DNA of 64,000 nucleotides from Litoditis marina (Eukaryota; Nematoda; Chromadorea; Rhabditida; Rhabditidae). The stretch lies in NCBI GenBank assembly GCA_964036275.1, contig CAXIWQ010000049.1:1-64000 (forward strand), in the 5' to 3' direction. The position numbers and the translations under genes are program-made. Positions 38,313 to 50,204 of this stretch are shown one piece after another (position 1 is the stretch's first letter; every line of letters starts with the position of its first letter). The notes below the pieces were generated by a model. That model did not search any database. It saw nothing but the letters and a program-made list of their open reading frames with translations, and had not been told where the DNA came from.

Positions 38313-38765
38313 AGTAGTGGATATCCCCCCGTTTGACCATCTCACGCGTCGCGGTCGGCAGCCGCGCGCGTCGCGGTCGCCAGCAGGCGGCGCCTGGAGG
38401 CAGCCTGGAGACAGCCCGCCGCTGGGGCGGCAACTACAAAGACCACAAACACCACAAAGAGGAGACTACAAATCTGAAACTACAAAGTTCAGACTACAAT
38501 TTTTTTTAAATTATTCAAATGTACTAAATGTTTCAAATATTCAAATATTCAAATATGTTTCAAATATGTTTCCAACACATTTCGCAACAACTACCGTAAT
38601 ATCCCAAATTTTCAAATGCGTGCCGCCAGATGCCACTTTCATAGAACAATGGGAGAAGCTTAAGAGAACAATAGAGGTCACCAAAAACGCCACTAGGCCC
38701 AAAATACCAACACTTTAACAAAGTTTGTTTAGCGTCTGGCCTCTAGTAGTGAAGTATACTCTCTC
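38313..38765 (+). repeat. Left terminal inverted repeat of element 2
   Basis: Pairs with 56,012-56,505. The outermost 30 bases are less like the other two left ends (GGATATCCCCCC instead of GTATGTCCCCCC). GC-rich words follow, then ACTACAAAG words, an AT-rich TTCAAATATT zone and the conserved CACTTTAACAAAGTTTG segment. Confidence 0.92.
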
Positions 38766-38981
38766 ACTATCCTAGTGCCTGGGGAGACATTTTTCCAATC
38801 GATAACTCAGAAAGCTTACTATAGCGGATGGTGCCGCCCAAGTTTATTCCGTGTCACGCGAGGGTGGCAAGAAGAACAATAGCTGGCGGTATGGATCAAA
38901 GGCGCCGCAACAGACGCATGTTCGGCAAGTTGGTAAGAAGCCATTCCTGCTACAAGGAACTTACGAGCCGGTTGCAAGATA

Positions 38982-39063
38982 ATGTCTTCTGATTATTGCC
39001 CACCTACGAAGCGTGCGAAGCCGCCAGGGTTCACGTGAGTTTTTTTTTTAATTCCAGTTGTTC

Positions 39064-39121
<58 letters not shown>

Positions 39122-42100
39122 GCTGGTTTAATTTCTTTCTCTATTCCTCACTTTGAAGATACCTAAAATCACATCATGCGCGCCCGCCATTTCCGCGAAT
39201 AAACGTCACGCTGACGTCATATCTATTCACAACTCTCATGGTTATTTCCTCATAGCTCATTATTAAACATCCCCTGCTGCGCCACCTTGCCAGACCGCTT
39301 ATAGGTATATTGTTTGCTCTCATGGGTGTTATATTTGCGCACTCACACACTGAAAAGTTCTTTACTCGACAAACTGTTATCATAACTTACAGTGAAAATA
39401 TCAAATTACTCAAAATATATAATCATACCGTTCAATATTTATTTGCAATGCAGCCCTTATTTTCATGAAATCAAATATGTTGTGTATTAAGATCCTCTCA
39501 ACCGTCCACATCTCATCATGTCATTCCTCCGATTCAAGCCACAATGTCCGCGGTAAGTATTTCGTGTATATACCTCAAACTTGGGTAATTAAACCAAAAA
39601 CCAAGAAGACAGACGTACGTATGTAGTACTGGTAGCCATTTTTTCTGTCTACACTCACCCCCGCATGTTACCGTGATCCGGCTAAGTCAAGGGTTCCGTC
39701 TAACGCAAATATAGTAATTGAAAGTTGTTTTTATAGCTATCGTTCTCAATCTTTTGATGCTATCACCCGCCGTTCTCCTCTCTCTCAAACCGTTCTCAGG
39801 TAAGTTTTTAACAGTTTTCACGCATATATAAACGGGAAGTAAAAATGGAGTCAGAGTGTAATCATGCAGTATCGTTTTTTTTTCAGACCCCTCTCCACTC
39901 CGCCGTTCCCCTGTACCGCAGGCTGTCTCGAACCCGTGGATAGGTGAGCGGTAATTTCATAGTAGCTTGGTAGTGTGTCGTTAAGGGTCACGTTTGTTTA
40001 CATAACGCCATTACAGGGCACGCGACATGGCAGGAAGTGGTGACAATACAGATTTGGGGGACCAATCGTTAGATATGGACGAGATCTGGGAGACCACGTG
40101 CGAGCTGGATGTCTACCAGAAGAAGATCAAGCACCGTGGAGCGGTCATCACCGTTGACATTCGCAGCATGTCGTTCCGTGGGCTGGAACACTCGCGAAAT
40201 CCCCTGGACGTTATTATCCCCCGGCTTTTTGATCGGTTCATCATCGAGAGTTTGGAAGAGCAAGGCTGCGATCTTGAAACTACCAAGTTTTGCGTCAATA
40301 TCAGACATCCCGGTCTTCGCGAGGCCAACGGACTATTCTACTCGTTCAGGACGCACAAGGTGTTGAATGGAATGGCTCTGTACAACATGATGGGTAAAAT
40401 TCAACAATCAAATTCCGCTGTATCGATTGATCAGGACTTTGCTCTGGAAATGCACATCTACAAACCATCTACCGCCGCGTACGCCGACTTCCAATTCGCC
40501 GGCGCCTGCCGTGACCATCCCTACTTCGACGTCGCCCTCGGAATCAAAGCACAAGTTCGGAACCGGGATCGACTGTGTATGGCGAGAGCAGTCGTGTATG
40601 CTCGAGCATTAGCGGACGTCGACTTTGCAAAAGCAGAAGGAGGAAACGCCGCAGTGCCACAGAAGGTAAGCTGTGAAATGAACAAATAAAGCGTACTCTT
40701 TGTCGAGGTGTGGTGTACTCATCTAATATACTTATTTCCAGCTGATTCGGAACATGAGGCGCACCCCCATCAACTGGACCGTTGCCGCCGAGAATCTTCT
40801 ACGACTGGCTGATCTACCACTTAACAAAAATACCTACAACGTTGGCGACCTGCGCGTTATCGCCGCCCAGCTCCAGAACTATACAATTGCGTTGTACGCA
40901 AGGCCACCAGGGCAGCAACTGTACTCGCTAGAGATTGAGTTGAACCCGGGCGCCCCTCGAAAGCTCAACATCGCCATCAGGGAAGGACATTATGATGTCT
41001 TCACTCCCACACGCAGCACAATAAAAAGAACCATCTGCCCAGACTGTCATGAGGCATTTACGCGGCTAGACCAACATCGGTGCAAATTCATGTGCACCAA
41101 GTGTAAGCGCAAGAACTGTGCTGGAGGTACGGAAGAGCACATCTGCCCCGACTGTCTGGTTTATTTTGGATCAATGGACTGCTACAGGAACCACAAAAGG
41201 ATCAAGGGAAGGGCCAGCCAGACCGTGTGCCAGCTGTTCAAGGTAGGTATAATGATCTTACGTTACCCCGAGACCAGAAAAAATCGAATGTTACTCTTAA
41301 ACTGTTCATTATTTCAGGCCTGTCCCACCTGCACTCACTACTACTCCGTGGCCAATGTGGGGGCACGAGGTCATGTGTGCAGCGAAACAAGCTTCTGCTA
41401 CCACTGTCAAAAATACGTCAACCGTGAGGCGCACAACTGCTGCTGGCCGGTACCCACGCAGAAAACCAAAGTTCGCAATACGGCGGCACAGCAAGACTAC
41501 AAGTTGATTTTGTTCGACTTCGAGACTGTCGTTGTGGAGAATCCCGACGTCATCGACGACTGGTGCGATGAGCAGTGGGCTAATATGGTCTGCTTCTCAC
41601 GCGTCTGCGATCAGTGCTGCAACGCCTCGCCGGACACGCCGTGTGCAAAGTGTGGAGTGAAAGAGGGATGTATCAAGTATTCGGGACCGGACGACACGCG
41701 CTGGAGTGTGGTTGATCGGTTCTTGGACTATCTGCTTGAGGACCCGACGTGCGACAATGCCATCCTGCTTGCTCATAACGGTTCACGTTTCGATAACCAC
41801 TTTGTGATCCGCCGGCTCCTTGCAAGAAACATCATACCCAAAGTCACGCCAAATGGGAATCAAATAATGTTGATGACTGTAAAGCCGCCTCGAAGACGGA
41901 GCTTCAACCGATTGACCTTCAAGGACAGTTACTTACTGGTTCCTCTGCCGCTGGCTGCGTTGCCGGAGGCGTTTGGTCTGCCCGCACTCGCCAAAGGAGA
42001 GTTTCCCTATCTGTACAACATGCCGGCCCACTACGGTAATGTTCTGACGGAACTGCCGGCACCGGAATACTATTGCCCGAAATCGAAGAATGCGAAGCGA

Positions 42101-44516
42101 CGCGCCGAATTTGAAGAGTGGTACGCCGCGAACGCTGCTTCGGTGTTTGACTTTGATCTAGAGCTGGAGCGATACTGCCGAATGGACGTCGCAATTCTGA
42201 GAGGAGCGATCGTTGGCTACATGCGGACCAGCATCAGGCTCACCGACTGGAACCCCGTCGTGCACTGCTGCACGTACGCGGCGTTTTCCATGTTCCAGGT
42301 AATTTTGAACACTTTTTGGAAAAAAAAGAGCAATTATCTGAAAAAAAACGTGACTCTACTGGGTAAATGTTAGTCTATTATTATTATTATTGTTTTCAGC
42401 TGAAGATGACCTACCTTAGAGAAAATCAGGTGGGTGTACTTCCCGAGAATGGCGCCATGGCAAACGAGCAGCAGTCAGTGCTAGCCCTCAAGTACATACA
42501 ATGGCTGGAAGAGACGCTTGGTAGGTGAACATTTACTTAACTAAATTTGTATTCCCCTCGAGCACGTTGCTCATTTCTAACATTTCAGGAATTGAGCTCC
42601 AGTACAAGCTCAAAGGTGGTGAGTTCCGAGTGAACCACAACGGCCGCAGTTACCGTGTGGATGCCTACCATGAGCCCTCGAAAACAATCTATGAGGTGCT
42701 GGGCTGTTACTACCACGGATGCAGGGACTGCGCCGGCCCAAAAACACCTACGGCACTGAGTGGGAAGCCGATGGCACAGGTTAGTTATCGAAACAACTGT
42801 TCTTGGCACACTTCCAGCCATTTAAATTATTCTGGATAAGAAAAATTCAACACATTCGGAGATAATTCATGTCGATGTGAGCGAACTTTTCTTCAGGTCT
42901 ACGACGAGACAATGGCGCGTCTGCGAATCCTGCGCAGCAAAGGGTTTACGGTGGTCCCCATCTGGGAGCACGAAATAGACGAACAGCTCCTTGCCGACCC
43001 CGCCATGGCGGCGTTCTTCAAGCAGGCGCACCACCTTGAGCGTCTCATTCCCCGGGACGCCTTCATGGGTGGGCGCACGCAGACCTACCGAATGCTTGCC
43101 GAGCCCGATAGGTCCAGGGGGCAGACAATCGAATACCTCGATTTCTGCTCCCTCTACCCATACGTGACCTCATCGGTGGCCTCATATCCGTTGGGGTATC
43201 CGGACGTCATAACAACGGACTTCCTGCCGTTTGAAACCGGCGAGCCCTGCCCGTACAGAGGACTCATCAAGTGTGACGTGCTACCACCGGTCGATCTCCG
43301 GTTTCCTATCATCGGAATGAACACGGGTGGCAAGCTCGTGTACACCAACTGCCGTACTTGTGGCGAACGTGGAGCCAACGTGGAGTGCAGCCACACGTCA
43401 GAAACAGAGCGTAAACTGCATGTGACTGTCTGTGATGTGGAACTGTCTCTCGCTCTCCAGCACGGATACAGGGTTCTGAAGGTCCACGAGGTCTGGTCCT
43501 GGACCGACGAGCGCTGGGAGACTGGAGGCCTCTTCAAGGAATTTACTAAGAAATTCCTGAAAATAAAGCAGGAGGCTAGCGGCTGGCCCCGGAGCGACAT
43601 GACCGATGCTGAAAAGGTACAGTTTTTCACAGACTTATTCGTTTACCACATGTATTATAGCTTGTTTACGAATGTTCAAATGCTCCATTTTCAGGCGCAA
43701 TTTGTCGAGGATGTGCGTGACAACGTGGGGATTGAGATCGACCCCGCAAAAGTGGAGAAAAACCTCCCACTACGCACGGTCAGCAAGCTGGCCCTCAACT
43801 CATCCTGGGGTAAGACCGGCGAGCGACCGGACAAGGCAATGGTGGAGTTTGTGTCTCCTGATTCTGCGAAGCTTGGGGAGTTTATCAACGATGTGACGAA
43901 GGAGATTACTGCCTTCACATTTGCCGGTGACTTCGCGATGATAACGTACAAGTGTCGGAAGGAGTACCAAAAGCCACAGAAGTTTACCAATGTGGCAATT
44001 GCCGCCATCACGACCGCCACCGCACGGTGTCTGCTGTGGAGCGCACTCCATCGACTTCAGGAGCGCGTCTTGTATTGCGACACGGACTCGGTCATCTTCA
44101 TCGCAGAGCCGGGAAAGGACAACCTCGACGATCTGCGTGGTGAATGGCTAGGAAAGCTCACATCGGAGGTACCAGAAGGGTTCAAAATAGAGCGGTTTGT
44201 CAGTGCCGCCCCGAAGGTGTACTCCTACACCATGTCGAACGAGGCTGGTGAGCAGAAGACGGCGATCAAGGTCAAAGGAGTCACACTGGATTCGGAAGCC
44301 GCGAAAAAGGTCAATTTCGAGAAGATGGAAGAAATGGTTCGTGCCCTGGCGGCCGGAGAAGAGCAGGTTATTGTGACAACAGAACGGGATATGATCGTCA
44401 AGAAGATGGGGACCGTAACCACCAAGACGGTCGAAAAACGTTTGCAGGCCGTCCAGAACAAGCTGCGTTTTTTCCCGGACTTCACTACGCTGCCGTACGG
44501 CTGTCGCTTATGGTGA
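38982..44516 (+). CDS. Protein-primed family B DNA polymerase, frame break in exon 2 (element 2)
   Basis: Exons match element 1 one for one: 38982-39034, 39492-39552, 39737-39799, 39887-39943, 40017-40665, 40742-41242, 41318-42298, 42400-42520, 42589-42779, 42897-43616, 43695-44516. All lengths are equal except exon 2, which is two bases shorter at its 3' end, so the micro-exon leader is out of frame with the rest. From ATG 40,027 onward the body is open and holds the zinc clusters, exonuclease motifs (FDFET, NGSRFDN, YCRMD) and polymerase motifs (DFCSLYP, NSSWG, DTDS). Two introns (41243-41317 and 43617-43694) lack stops in frame and could be mistaken for coding. The leader defect may be tolerated if translation starts at 40,027. 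Confidence 0.85.
39064..39121. repeat. CT-dinucleotide microsatellite in polymerase intron 1
   Basis: A run of TCTC repeats broken by a few T and G bases. Elements 1 (about 27,559-27,605) and 3 (about 63,719-63,770) have shorter or interrupted versions at the same place, so this is a variable part of the conserved first intron. Confidence 0.9.
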
Positions 44517-44591
44517 GTTGCATCGGGGTGTCTCAAGCTTTAATATATTTTCATACTTTTCGTTAATTTTACTAAACTTGGTCGTTTCAGA

Positions 44592-45188
44592 ATGTCACAG
44601 CCGCCCAGACAACTGCCTCTCCAGGCCATCATGCCCCACACACCAGCCTGGTACGCATACCAAACAAGGTAATTAGCAGAGTCCACTCCCTATATTTTCC
44701 CTAATTACATTTTTTCTATAACAACACGTTTCAGAATACCAACCCCGCCACTCACACTACCGCACAACAATGGGAATCCGGCCTTTTCCGGACAGAATAC
44801 TATACTTCAAAGGTATCAAACTACAAACCTATTAAAAGTTGTAAAAATCAGAAGAGTTTTATAAAAGAATACATTGATCAGTAAGAAGACATTTGCCTCA
44901 AATAGGTATTTTCTGATGTGTTATTTTCTAGAGACCAAACTACAGACTATTTTCACTAATAACACCTGTACTTCAACAATGCGTTCCAGCACAGCAAGTC
45001 CGCCACTGACACTACCATGTCCCAATGGGACCACGACCTCTTCTCAATTCATGAGGTAAATAGAAAAGCCAATTTGTTCAGGTCTACCGCGAACTCATTA
45101 ATTAGTTGAGAATAGAGCACCTTGTGTCTTTACTATAAAACGCAATTTCAGATCGACACACAGCACACCGATCAAGGACTGTCAATGA
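44592..45188 (+). CDS. Proline-rich spliced micro-gene (element 2)
   Basis: Exons 44592-44668, 44735-44812, 44990-45055 and 45152-45188 have the same lengths and phases as the element 1 gene, 85 codons plus stop. Intron 2 is 177 bp here against 45 bp for the matching junction in element 1, so sequence was gained or lost in the intron while the exon limits were kept. Substitutions are scattered and none breaks the frame. The acceptor one base before the ATG is conserved. Unknown function; low-complexity Pro/Thr product. Confidence 0.6.
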
Positions 45189-45920
45189 TTCTGCTGTACA
45201 TATTTTTACCAACATTTTTTTTGTTGTATATAAGTGTGCATATTTATATAACTCTTGACCACGTGCGTAGATATCACTATTTTTCCTCCTTCATTATATA
45301 CATACACTAGCCACAAAATGGTTATCGATTGTTATCATGAAGAAAGTGACTTATTAAATAATTACAAGAAAACGTTTTACACAAAATATTATATAAAATT
45401 CATATAAATAGTTAATACAGAGAAAGAGAGAGAGGGTGTGCCGCCCGGGCTGTGACACATCACGAAAGACCGATTGGGTTCAGAGAGGTTCAGATGGAAG
45501 AGACAAAAAAATCAATAAATAGCACGGAAAACACAGACGTTAGAAAGAAATCGAGAGCAACTCCAGTGGAAGAAGCTGCCCTCCCGGCATTCGGATTGTT
45601 GGGAGTTCTGGGTTGATAGTGTGCCCCCACCTGTAACCACTCAAAGTAATAGTCGTGGTGGCAAAAACAAGCTATGTAAGCGGTTGCAGTTTGATAAACA
45701 TCATCCCTACAGAAACTACATCATGTGGTACGGTGGTTATTAAAGGTTCGTTCGGAGATAAATCTACAGCTGAGAGGTGTGAACAACTATGAACCATTGA
45801 GATTGAACTTGTAGCACGAAGTTATGTTCAACGTTTGTTTTCTGGTAAACAAAAATATTTTACAGTACTTTCACATTGTGTCCGAATTTGAGAAGAACAG
45901 AATAGCTCGCCCGAAATTGA
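45189..45920. other. Intergenic region between converging genes, element 2
   Basis: The counterpart of 33,579-34,354, with a few indels. A 40-codon frame starting at the ATG near 45,494 is open here but not from the matching ATG in element 1. No gene supported. Confidence 0.5.
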
Positions 45921-46609
45921 TCAGAACCAACGTCTGAATGGAAAACAAAACTACATCAAACAGTTTTAAGGACCACTCACCGCTCTTCATAATACTCCAT
46001 TAAAGTCCCTGTTTTGATAGGTGACTGTCTTCGAGACAATCCTGGCACACGATGCCTCCAGGTGGCGCGGTGATAGCCATCCGAGCTGGAAAAAAAACAT
46101 GTACAAACCTTCTTCCTGTGTGTGTTCTGCGGTTTTTTCTAGGTGTGCGCATACAGCTTTAATGCATGAAACTGGGTATTCGTATAATATTAAAGAAGCA
46201 TAATGTGGTTTGCAGGAAAAAAACTTGAAAGTTTAAAAATTTACTAACGATTCAAGCAGCACATTGAATTTTCCGAGAATTTTAGCTCTGTTGCTGTATG
46301 GTGGTATTTCAGAAGTTTTTTATCGACGTTATTTGACAGTCTTGGTTATGGCTATGAGGGAGTGTGTAATAAGTACAAGACATTTTTCAAGAAAACGGAG
46401 TAACATTAAAACACACGAATTATATGGTACAAAATGAATACTTACCGGCGTTCGTAAACGCCGCTCACCGCGTCACCGGTGAGGACATGGTGCCAAGCCC
46501 GGGCTTGACCCATCAGTCTCACGAAGTCCTCCAACCCCCTCACACACTCGGCGCAGATTGCGCACCCACATTGCGCGATCTGGGGGACTAACTCATTAAT
46601 CGTTGGCAT
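45921..46609 (-). CDS. Small Cys-rich spliced protein, three exons (element 2)
   Basis: On the minus strand, exons 46609-46446, 46085-45981 and 45933-45921 give 93 codons plus stop. The middle exon is three bases longer than in element 1, which adds one residue and keeps the frame; this is good evidence that the exon is translated. The Cys cluster CGCAICAEC and the basic second exon are conserved. The acceptor two bases upstream of the ATG is also conserved. Confidence 0.62.
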
Positions 46610-46611
46610 GG

Positions 46612-47261
46612 CTGAAACACGTGAATGTAAAAACGCTAGTATATTATTCATTTCACACATGTATGAGAGCCTGATATAGAATAGAGTACAAGCAAATGTT
46701 TATTTGAACCATGGGATTCAAAGTGTGACGGAAAAAGAATTATAGACTATACTTAATATACTATAGTCTATCTTACTTGCAAACGTAGAGCTCTACAGTA
46801 TAAATGTCAGTGTTAGTACGCATCACATCATTAGTTTCGCCCACTCTTATCTTTTCCCAGATACTACACAGCAGAATTTCACTCCAGAGAAAACTTGGAG
46901 CACGAATTTTCAGGACAATACTCAAACATTAAAATGCAATGCTATGCTTCCAAGTAACAGTCACGACTCAACGTGAGAAAAACTGGGTGGAAATCGGAAA
47001 ACAACAGTGAAACACACGACTGAATGGCCGACAAAAGTAAAGATAGAAAGCAAGAGCTGTAGAACATGATGCTACTTACACTACAATGATTTGTTATGTA
47101 TGCGTGGCTCGCGTTAGGCTGGTTACTGTAGCCACGCCCCCGACAAGCTCTGACCTGAGCAGGGTGTTGTGACTCGGGGCAAATGAACCTGATGTGTACA
47201 TAACCCAGTATGATGTGCGAACCTGGGAAGAGAAACAAAGAATAATGCGTAACAAAGAGTG
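46612..47261. other. Intergenic region upstream of the Cys-rich gene, element 2
   Basis: Matches 35,056-35,712. No supported coding exon, though a donor-like GTAAGTAGC on the minus strand near 47,075 could belong to a 5' leader exon of the Cys-rich gene. Confidence 0.4.
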
Positions 47262-48294
47262 TTATAGTCTCAGTATTGTATCTGCTCTGACCCATGAGTT
47301 GAATGTATCATTATATCCTAGCCATTTTACAAACAATTCCTTCACTCCTCTTCTTGTTCTTTCCTGTATCACTTTTTCCACTTTGTAGGTTCCTCCAGTA
47401 TTAGTACACTTTGTCACGTCGAACTCGTAAAATATTCCTTTTATCTCCTCATCATTGAAATCTTTTAATCGATAAACGGGTGGATCTCCTGGTACACACT
47501 CATATATACAAAACATTTCCTCGCTGTAGCCTGCCTCGTATCCTTTCTGAAATGTCCTTCTCGCAGTCGAAATACGTACAAAATCACCAACATCCAGCTT
47601 GCACTTACGTGGTGTACCGTACTTTTCGAGAAAAATATTTTCCGTAACATCAATAGGCTTCATTTTAATAGAGCGGTTGTAGCTTGAGTTGATTCCGGCC
47701 ACAATATCATCAAGAACGTTCACGTATTTACGTGTGTTTGCGTGGGTCATGTACTTTGCCACGCGCGTTTTCAAAGTTCGATTGGCTCTCTCGACAAGTG
47801 CACATTTGAGAGGGGAGTTGGGACTGTAGTGACGTATATGAAACTTTTTGAACAACTGTGCCACGTTCTCGTTATAGAACTCTTTTCCCTCATCAGTTAT
47901 GAAGTATATCGGTTTGAACTCCTTGAACACGTCTGCGAGCGCAGCCGCCACTTCTGCTCCAGATTTACTCTTCAGTTTCCGAACATATAACATTCTAGTG
48001 TAAACATCGCTGATAGTCAGCAGAAATGTAACGCCGTTGTTATCATTTTTGTAGGCGGTAGTCGCACAAATCTGCTTGTAGGGTAAAATAACGACCACAA
48101 CCGGTGGTTTTCCGTCTCGGGAATCGATGTCTGACGGGTTTGTGTCTTGTATACGCGGCGGTATCTTGTAAAAAACGTTCAACAGATTTTTTGGTAATTC
48201 CTTTATTTCGAACTGCATTTAATACATTCCTCGCTGATGAGAAAGCCGACGGGTTCTTAGGGTTAAGAAACGCGTCTGCAATGTGTTTAGACAT
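47262..48294 (-). pseudogene. Integrase with chromodomain, frameshifted (element 2)
   Basis: Two overlapping frames cover the gene. The first runs from ATG 48,294 to a stop at about 48,043 and ends just after the first catalytic Asp (QADLCDY). The second runs to 47,262 and holds TDEGKEF, LVERANRTLK and the chromodomain. Against element 1 two bases are missing at about 48,055-48,062. The rest differs from element 1 by only a few substitutions, so the break looks recent. Unless supplied in trans, element 2 lacks a working integrase. Confidence 0.9.
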
Positions 48295-48307
48295 GATTAA
48301 CAATGAA

Positions 48308-48790
48308 TTACAACTGCCACATTTTTACATATAAACGTTTTGTTCCTTGTCCTTTTTGAATTCTCCGATCCTCCATTTCTGATTTGTTTGTTTTGCTCGA
48401 TGTACTTTTCGGAATGCCTTTTTTGACATGTTTAATTGACTTTGTCCGCGGTTTTCCCTCTTTTGGCGCGCTCTCCTCAGACACAGCAGAAATTGGGGCC
48501 ACCGTACCATTTATGACCAGCTCAGCTTTGGAGGGGTTCTCGAGAGCATCTCTCATGGCATTCTCACCCTGATTATTATCTAAAACAAAGGTTGGAGACT
48601 GTTTTTTGTCGTAATTTATGGATTCCTTATAGTTCTTGAGCCGGGCCAATAAATCCTCATAAATGGCCACCTTTTCATCATCGGGGAGGGTTTTGCTAGT
48701 TGTTACCTTGGTCATCTTTTCCTGGAGAGACGCCACATTTTTTGTCTCCTCATCAATGGGAACCAGTTTGAACTTGTGATTCAGCTTCAT
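48308..48790 (-). CDS. Conserved Maverick protein of 160 residues (element 2)
   Basis: Same length and layout as in element 1: FKLVPIDEE start, helical LPDDEK segment, acidic middle and basic Lys/Ser/Thr tail. The start ATG 48,790 overlaps the stop of the preceding gene as ATGA, supporting a shared transcript. Function unknown. Confidence 0.72.
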   Translation of the reverse strand: MKLNHKFKLVPIDEETKNVASLQEKMTKVTTSKTLPDDEKVAIYEDLLARLKNYKESINYDKKQSPTFVLDNNQGENAMRDALENPSKAELVINGTVAPISAVSEESAPKEGKPRTKSIKHVKKGIPKSTSSKTNKSEMEDRRIQKGQGTKRLYVKMWQL

Positions 48791-49089
48791 AGTCGGGCGA
48801 TTGCTAGGGCAGGCGTTATAAGTGCGCAAATCTCACTTTTGTTTAGTTTTCCCAAAAGTTGTCGAGCACGGGATGGGTTACGCTCTTTCGATAATGCGTA
48901 AAGTAGGGGTAAAGAAGGCTTCAGAATCTTACGCTCTTTATTAGTCAGAAATACTTTATTGTTTTCCAACAAATTGTATACAATCTCCACAAGTAGGCCA
49001 ATCTCTTGAGGGGATGCGGTTTTGAGGGCGCGATTGTTTCTCGAACAATCTTGTAGAAATGCTGCGTGCTTTCGAATACGACTGCTCAT
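48787..49089 (-). CDS. Conserved small helical Maverick protein, 100 residues (element 2)
   Basis: Starts at ATG 49,089 (MSSRIRKHAAFL). The open frame continues upstream through the 21-bp repeat to 49,374 here, but in element 1 it does not, so the internal ATG is the better start. Helical, basic centre, hydrophobic end. Only a few residues differ from element 1. Confidence 0.72.
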   Translation of the reverse strand: MSSRIRKHAAFLQDCSRNNRALKTASPQEIGLLVEIVYNLLENNKVFLTNKERKILKPSLPLLYALSKERNPSRARQLLGKLNKSEICALITPALAIARL

Positions 49090-49149
49090 AACACGTGCAC
49101 ACGTGTAAATGAAACGGTATTTAGTATGTAATGTCTGGTATTCTCTGGA

Positions 49150-49385
49150 ACATTTATGAAACTTTCTCAAACAATTACCCAACTTTCCAAAACTTCTGCG
49201 CAACATTCTCAAACATTCACCTAACATTCTGCAACATTTACCCAACTTTCCAAAACTTTGGGGCAACATTCGAGAACATTTACCCGACTTTCCAAAACAT
49301 TTACCCAACATTCCAAAACTTTGGGGCAACATTCGAGAACATTTACCCAACTTTCCAAAACATTTATCCGACATTACAGGACATT
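49150..49385. repeat. 21-bp tandem repeat (element 2)
   Basis: About eleven units related to AACATTTACCCAACTTTCCAA, some with the CTTTGGGGC variant. Longer and differently ordered than the element 1 tract at the same place, showing fast turnover between otherwise near-identical copies. Confidence 0.85.
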
Positions 49386-49452
49386 TCGAAACCTTTTTTT
49401 ATTATTTGTGTAACCGCCAAGCAGATTTTCCAAACTATTTATTACAAATATA

Positions 49453-50085
49453 TTATCCACGAGAAATGTACACTGTAGGATTTTCACTAGTAATATCTGT
49501 TAGCAGTCTGTACTTTGATTCGGTGAGCGGGTGGTTATCAACAACCAGGTGGTTGTACGGAACGGACATGGCATCATCGTAGGCCTCGAACGCTGCTTTC
49601 CAAGTGTCTCCAAACTGCTGCATTAGAATATTTTTAACCTGCATTTTGTCGGAGTGATTTTTCAAAAGTATTATGTAGGTACTGTTGATACGGCTGGTCC
49701 TGTCCAGAAGGAATGCAGATTGTACTAGATTAAACACAGCACAATTGAGATGATGCGCGTAAACACAGAACAAGTCGTTGAGTAGCTCACGGCCAGCCCT
49801 GTCTCGCGAGAAATGCGACTGTAGATCATCTAGAACAATAATTGACCTCTGGCCTTTGTGTTCCTTGATTAAGTTGATGTCGGGAGCCCCCTCGATGGCC
49901 ATAACCTTTGGATTTTTTCTCGGAATACCGTCATTATCGATTGCATAGAACCAAAAAATAATATCAATTGTACCGCCAAAGTACTCATCTGCATTATCGA
50001 TTATTTTACGCATGAGTGTGGTCTTGCCGCTTTGTGTAGCACCGATTACTGTTGTCTGCGACGGGAACTTAAACGTAAACACCAT
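49453..50085 (-). CDS. FtsK/HerA-type genome-packaging ATPase (element 2)
   Basis: Predicted to drive DNA into the capsid. 210 residues, intact. Walker A GATQSGKTT at residues 15-23 and Walker B SIIVLDDL at 81-88; downstream NLVQSAFL fits the sensor region of A32-like packaging ATPases. Intronless. It lies head to head with the next gene across a 119-bp gap that must hold both promoters. A TTTATT (reverse AATAAA) just past the stop may be its polyadenylation signal. Confidence 0.92.
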   Translation of the reverse strand: MVFTFKFPSQTTVIGATQSGKTTLMRKIIDNADEYFGGTIDIIFWFYAIDNDGIPRKNPKVMAIEGAPDINLIKEHKGQRSIIVLDDLQSHFSRDRAGRELLNDLFCVYAHHLNCAVFNLVQSAFLLDRTSRINSTYIILLKNHSDKMQVKNILMQQFGDTWKAAFEAYDDAMSVPYNHLVVDNHPLTESKYRLLTDITSENPTVYISRG

Positions 50086-50204
50086 AGTAGCCCGCGAAGA
50101 AGTTGTCTGATATCACGGAGCCTTGTAAGACACAACACGCCCGTGAGCATGCACATTTGCAAATGGTCATTTACGTAAGTGCGCGTCTATAAGTCGGCTG
50201 CACA
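50086..50204. promoter_or_regulatory. Shared divergent promoter region
   Basis: The only space between the leftward ATPase and the rightward gene at 50,205. Rich in short inverted words (GTGAGCATGCAC, TTGCAAATGG). No convincing TATA box at a useful distance. Called from gene arrangement rather than from a motif. Confidence 0.4.

Noticed and set aside
48787..49374. 195-residue frame that extends the 100-residue gene upstream
   Set aside because: The extension is made of the 21-bp tandem repeat and is not open in element 1, so the internal ATG at 49,089 is preferred.
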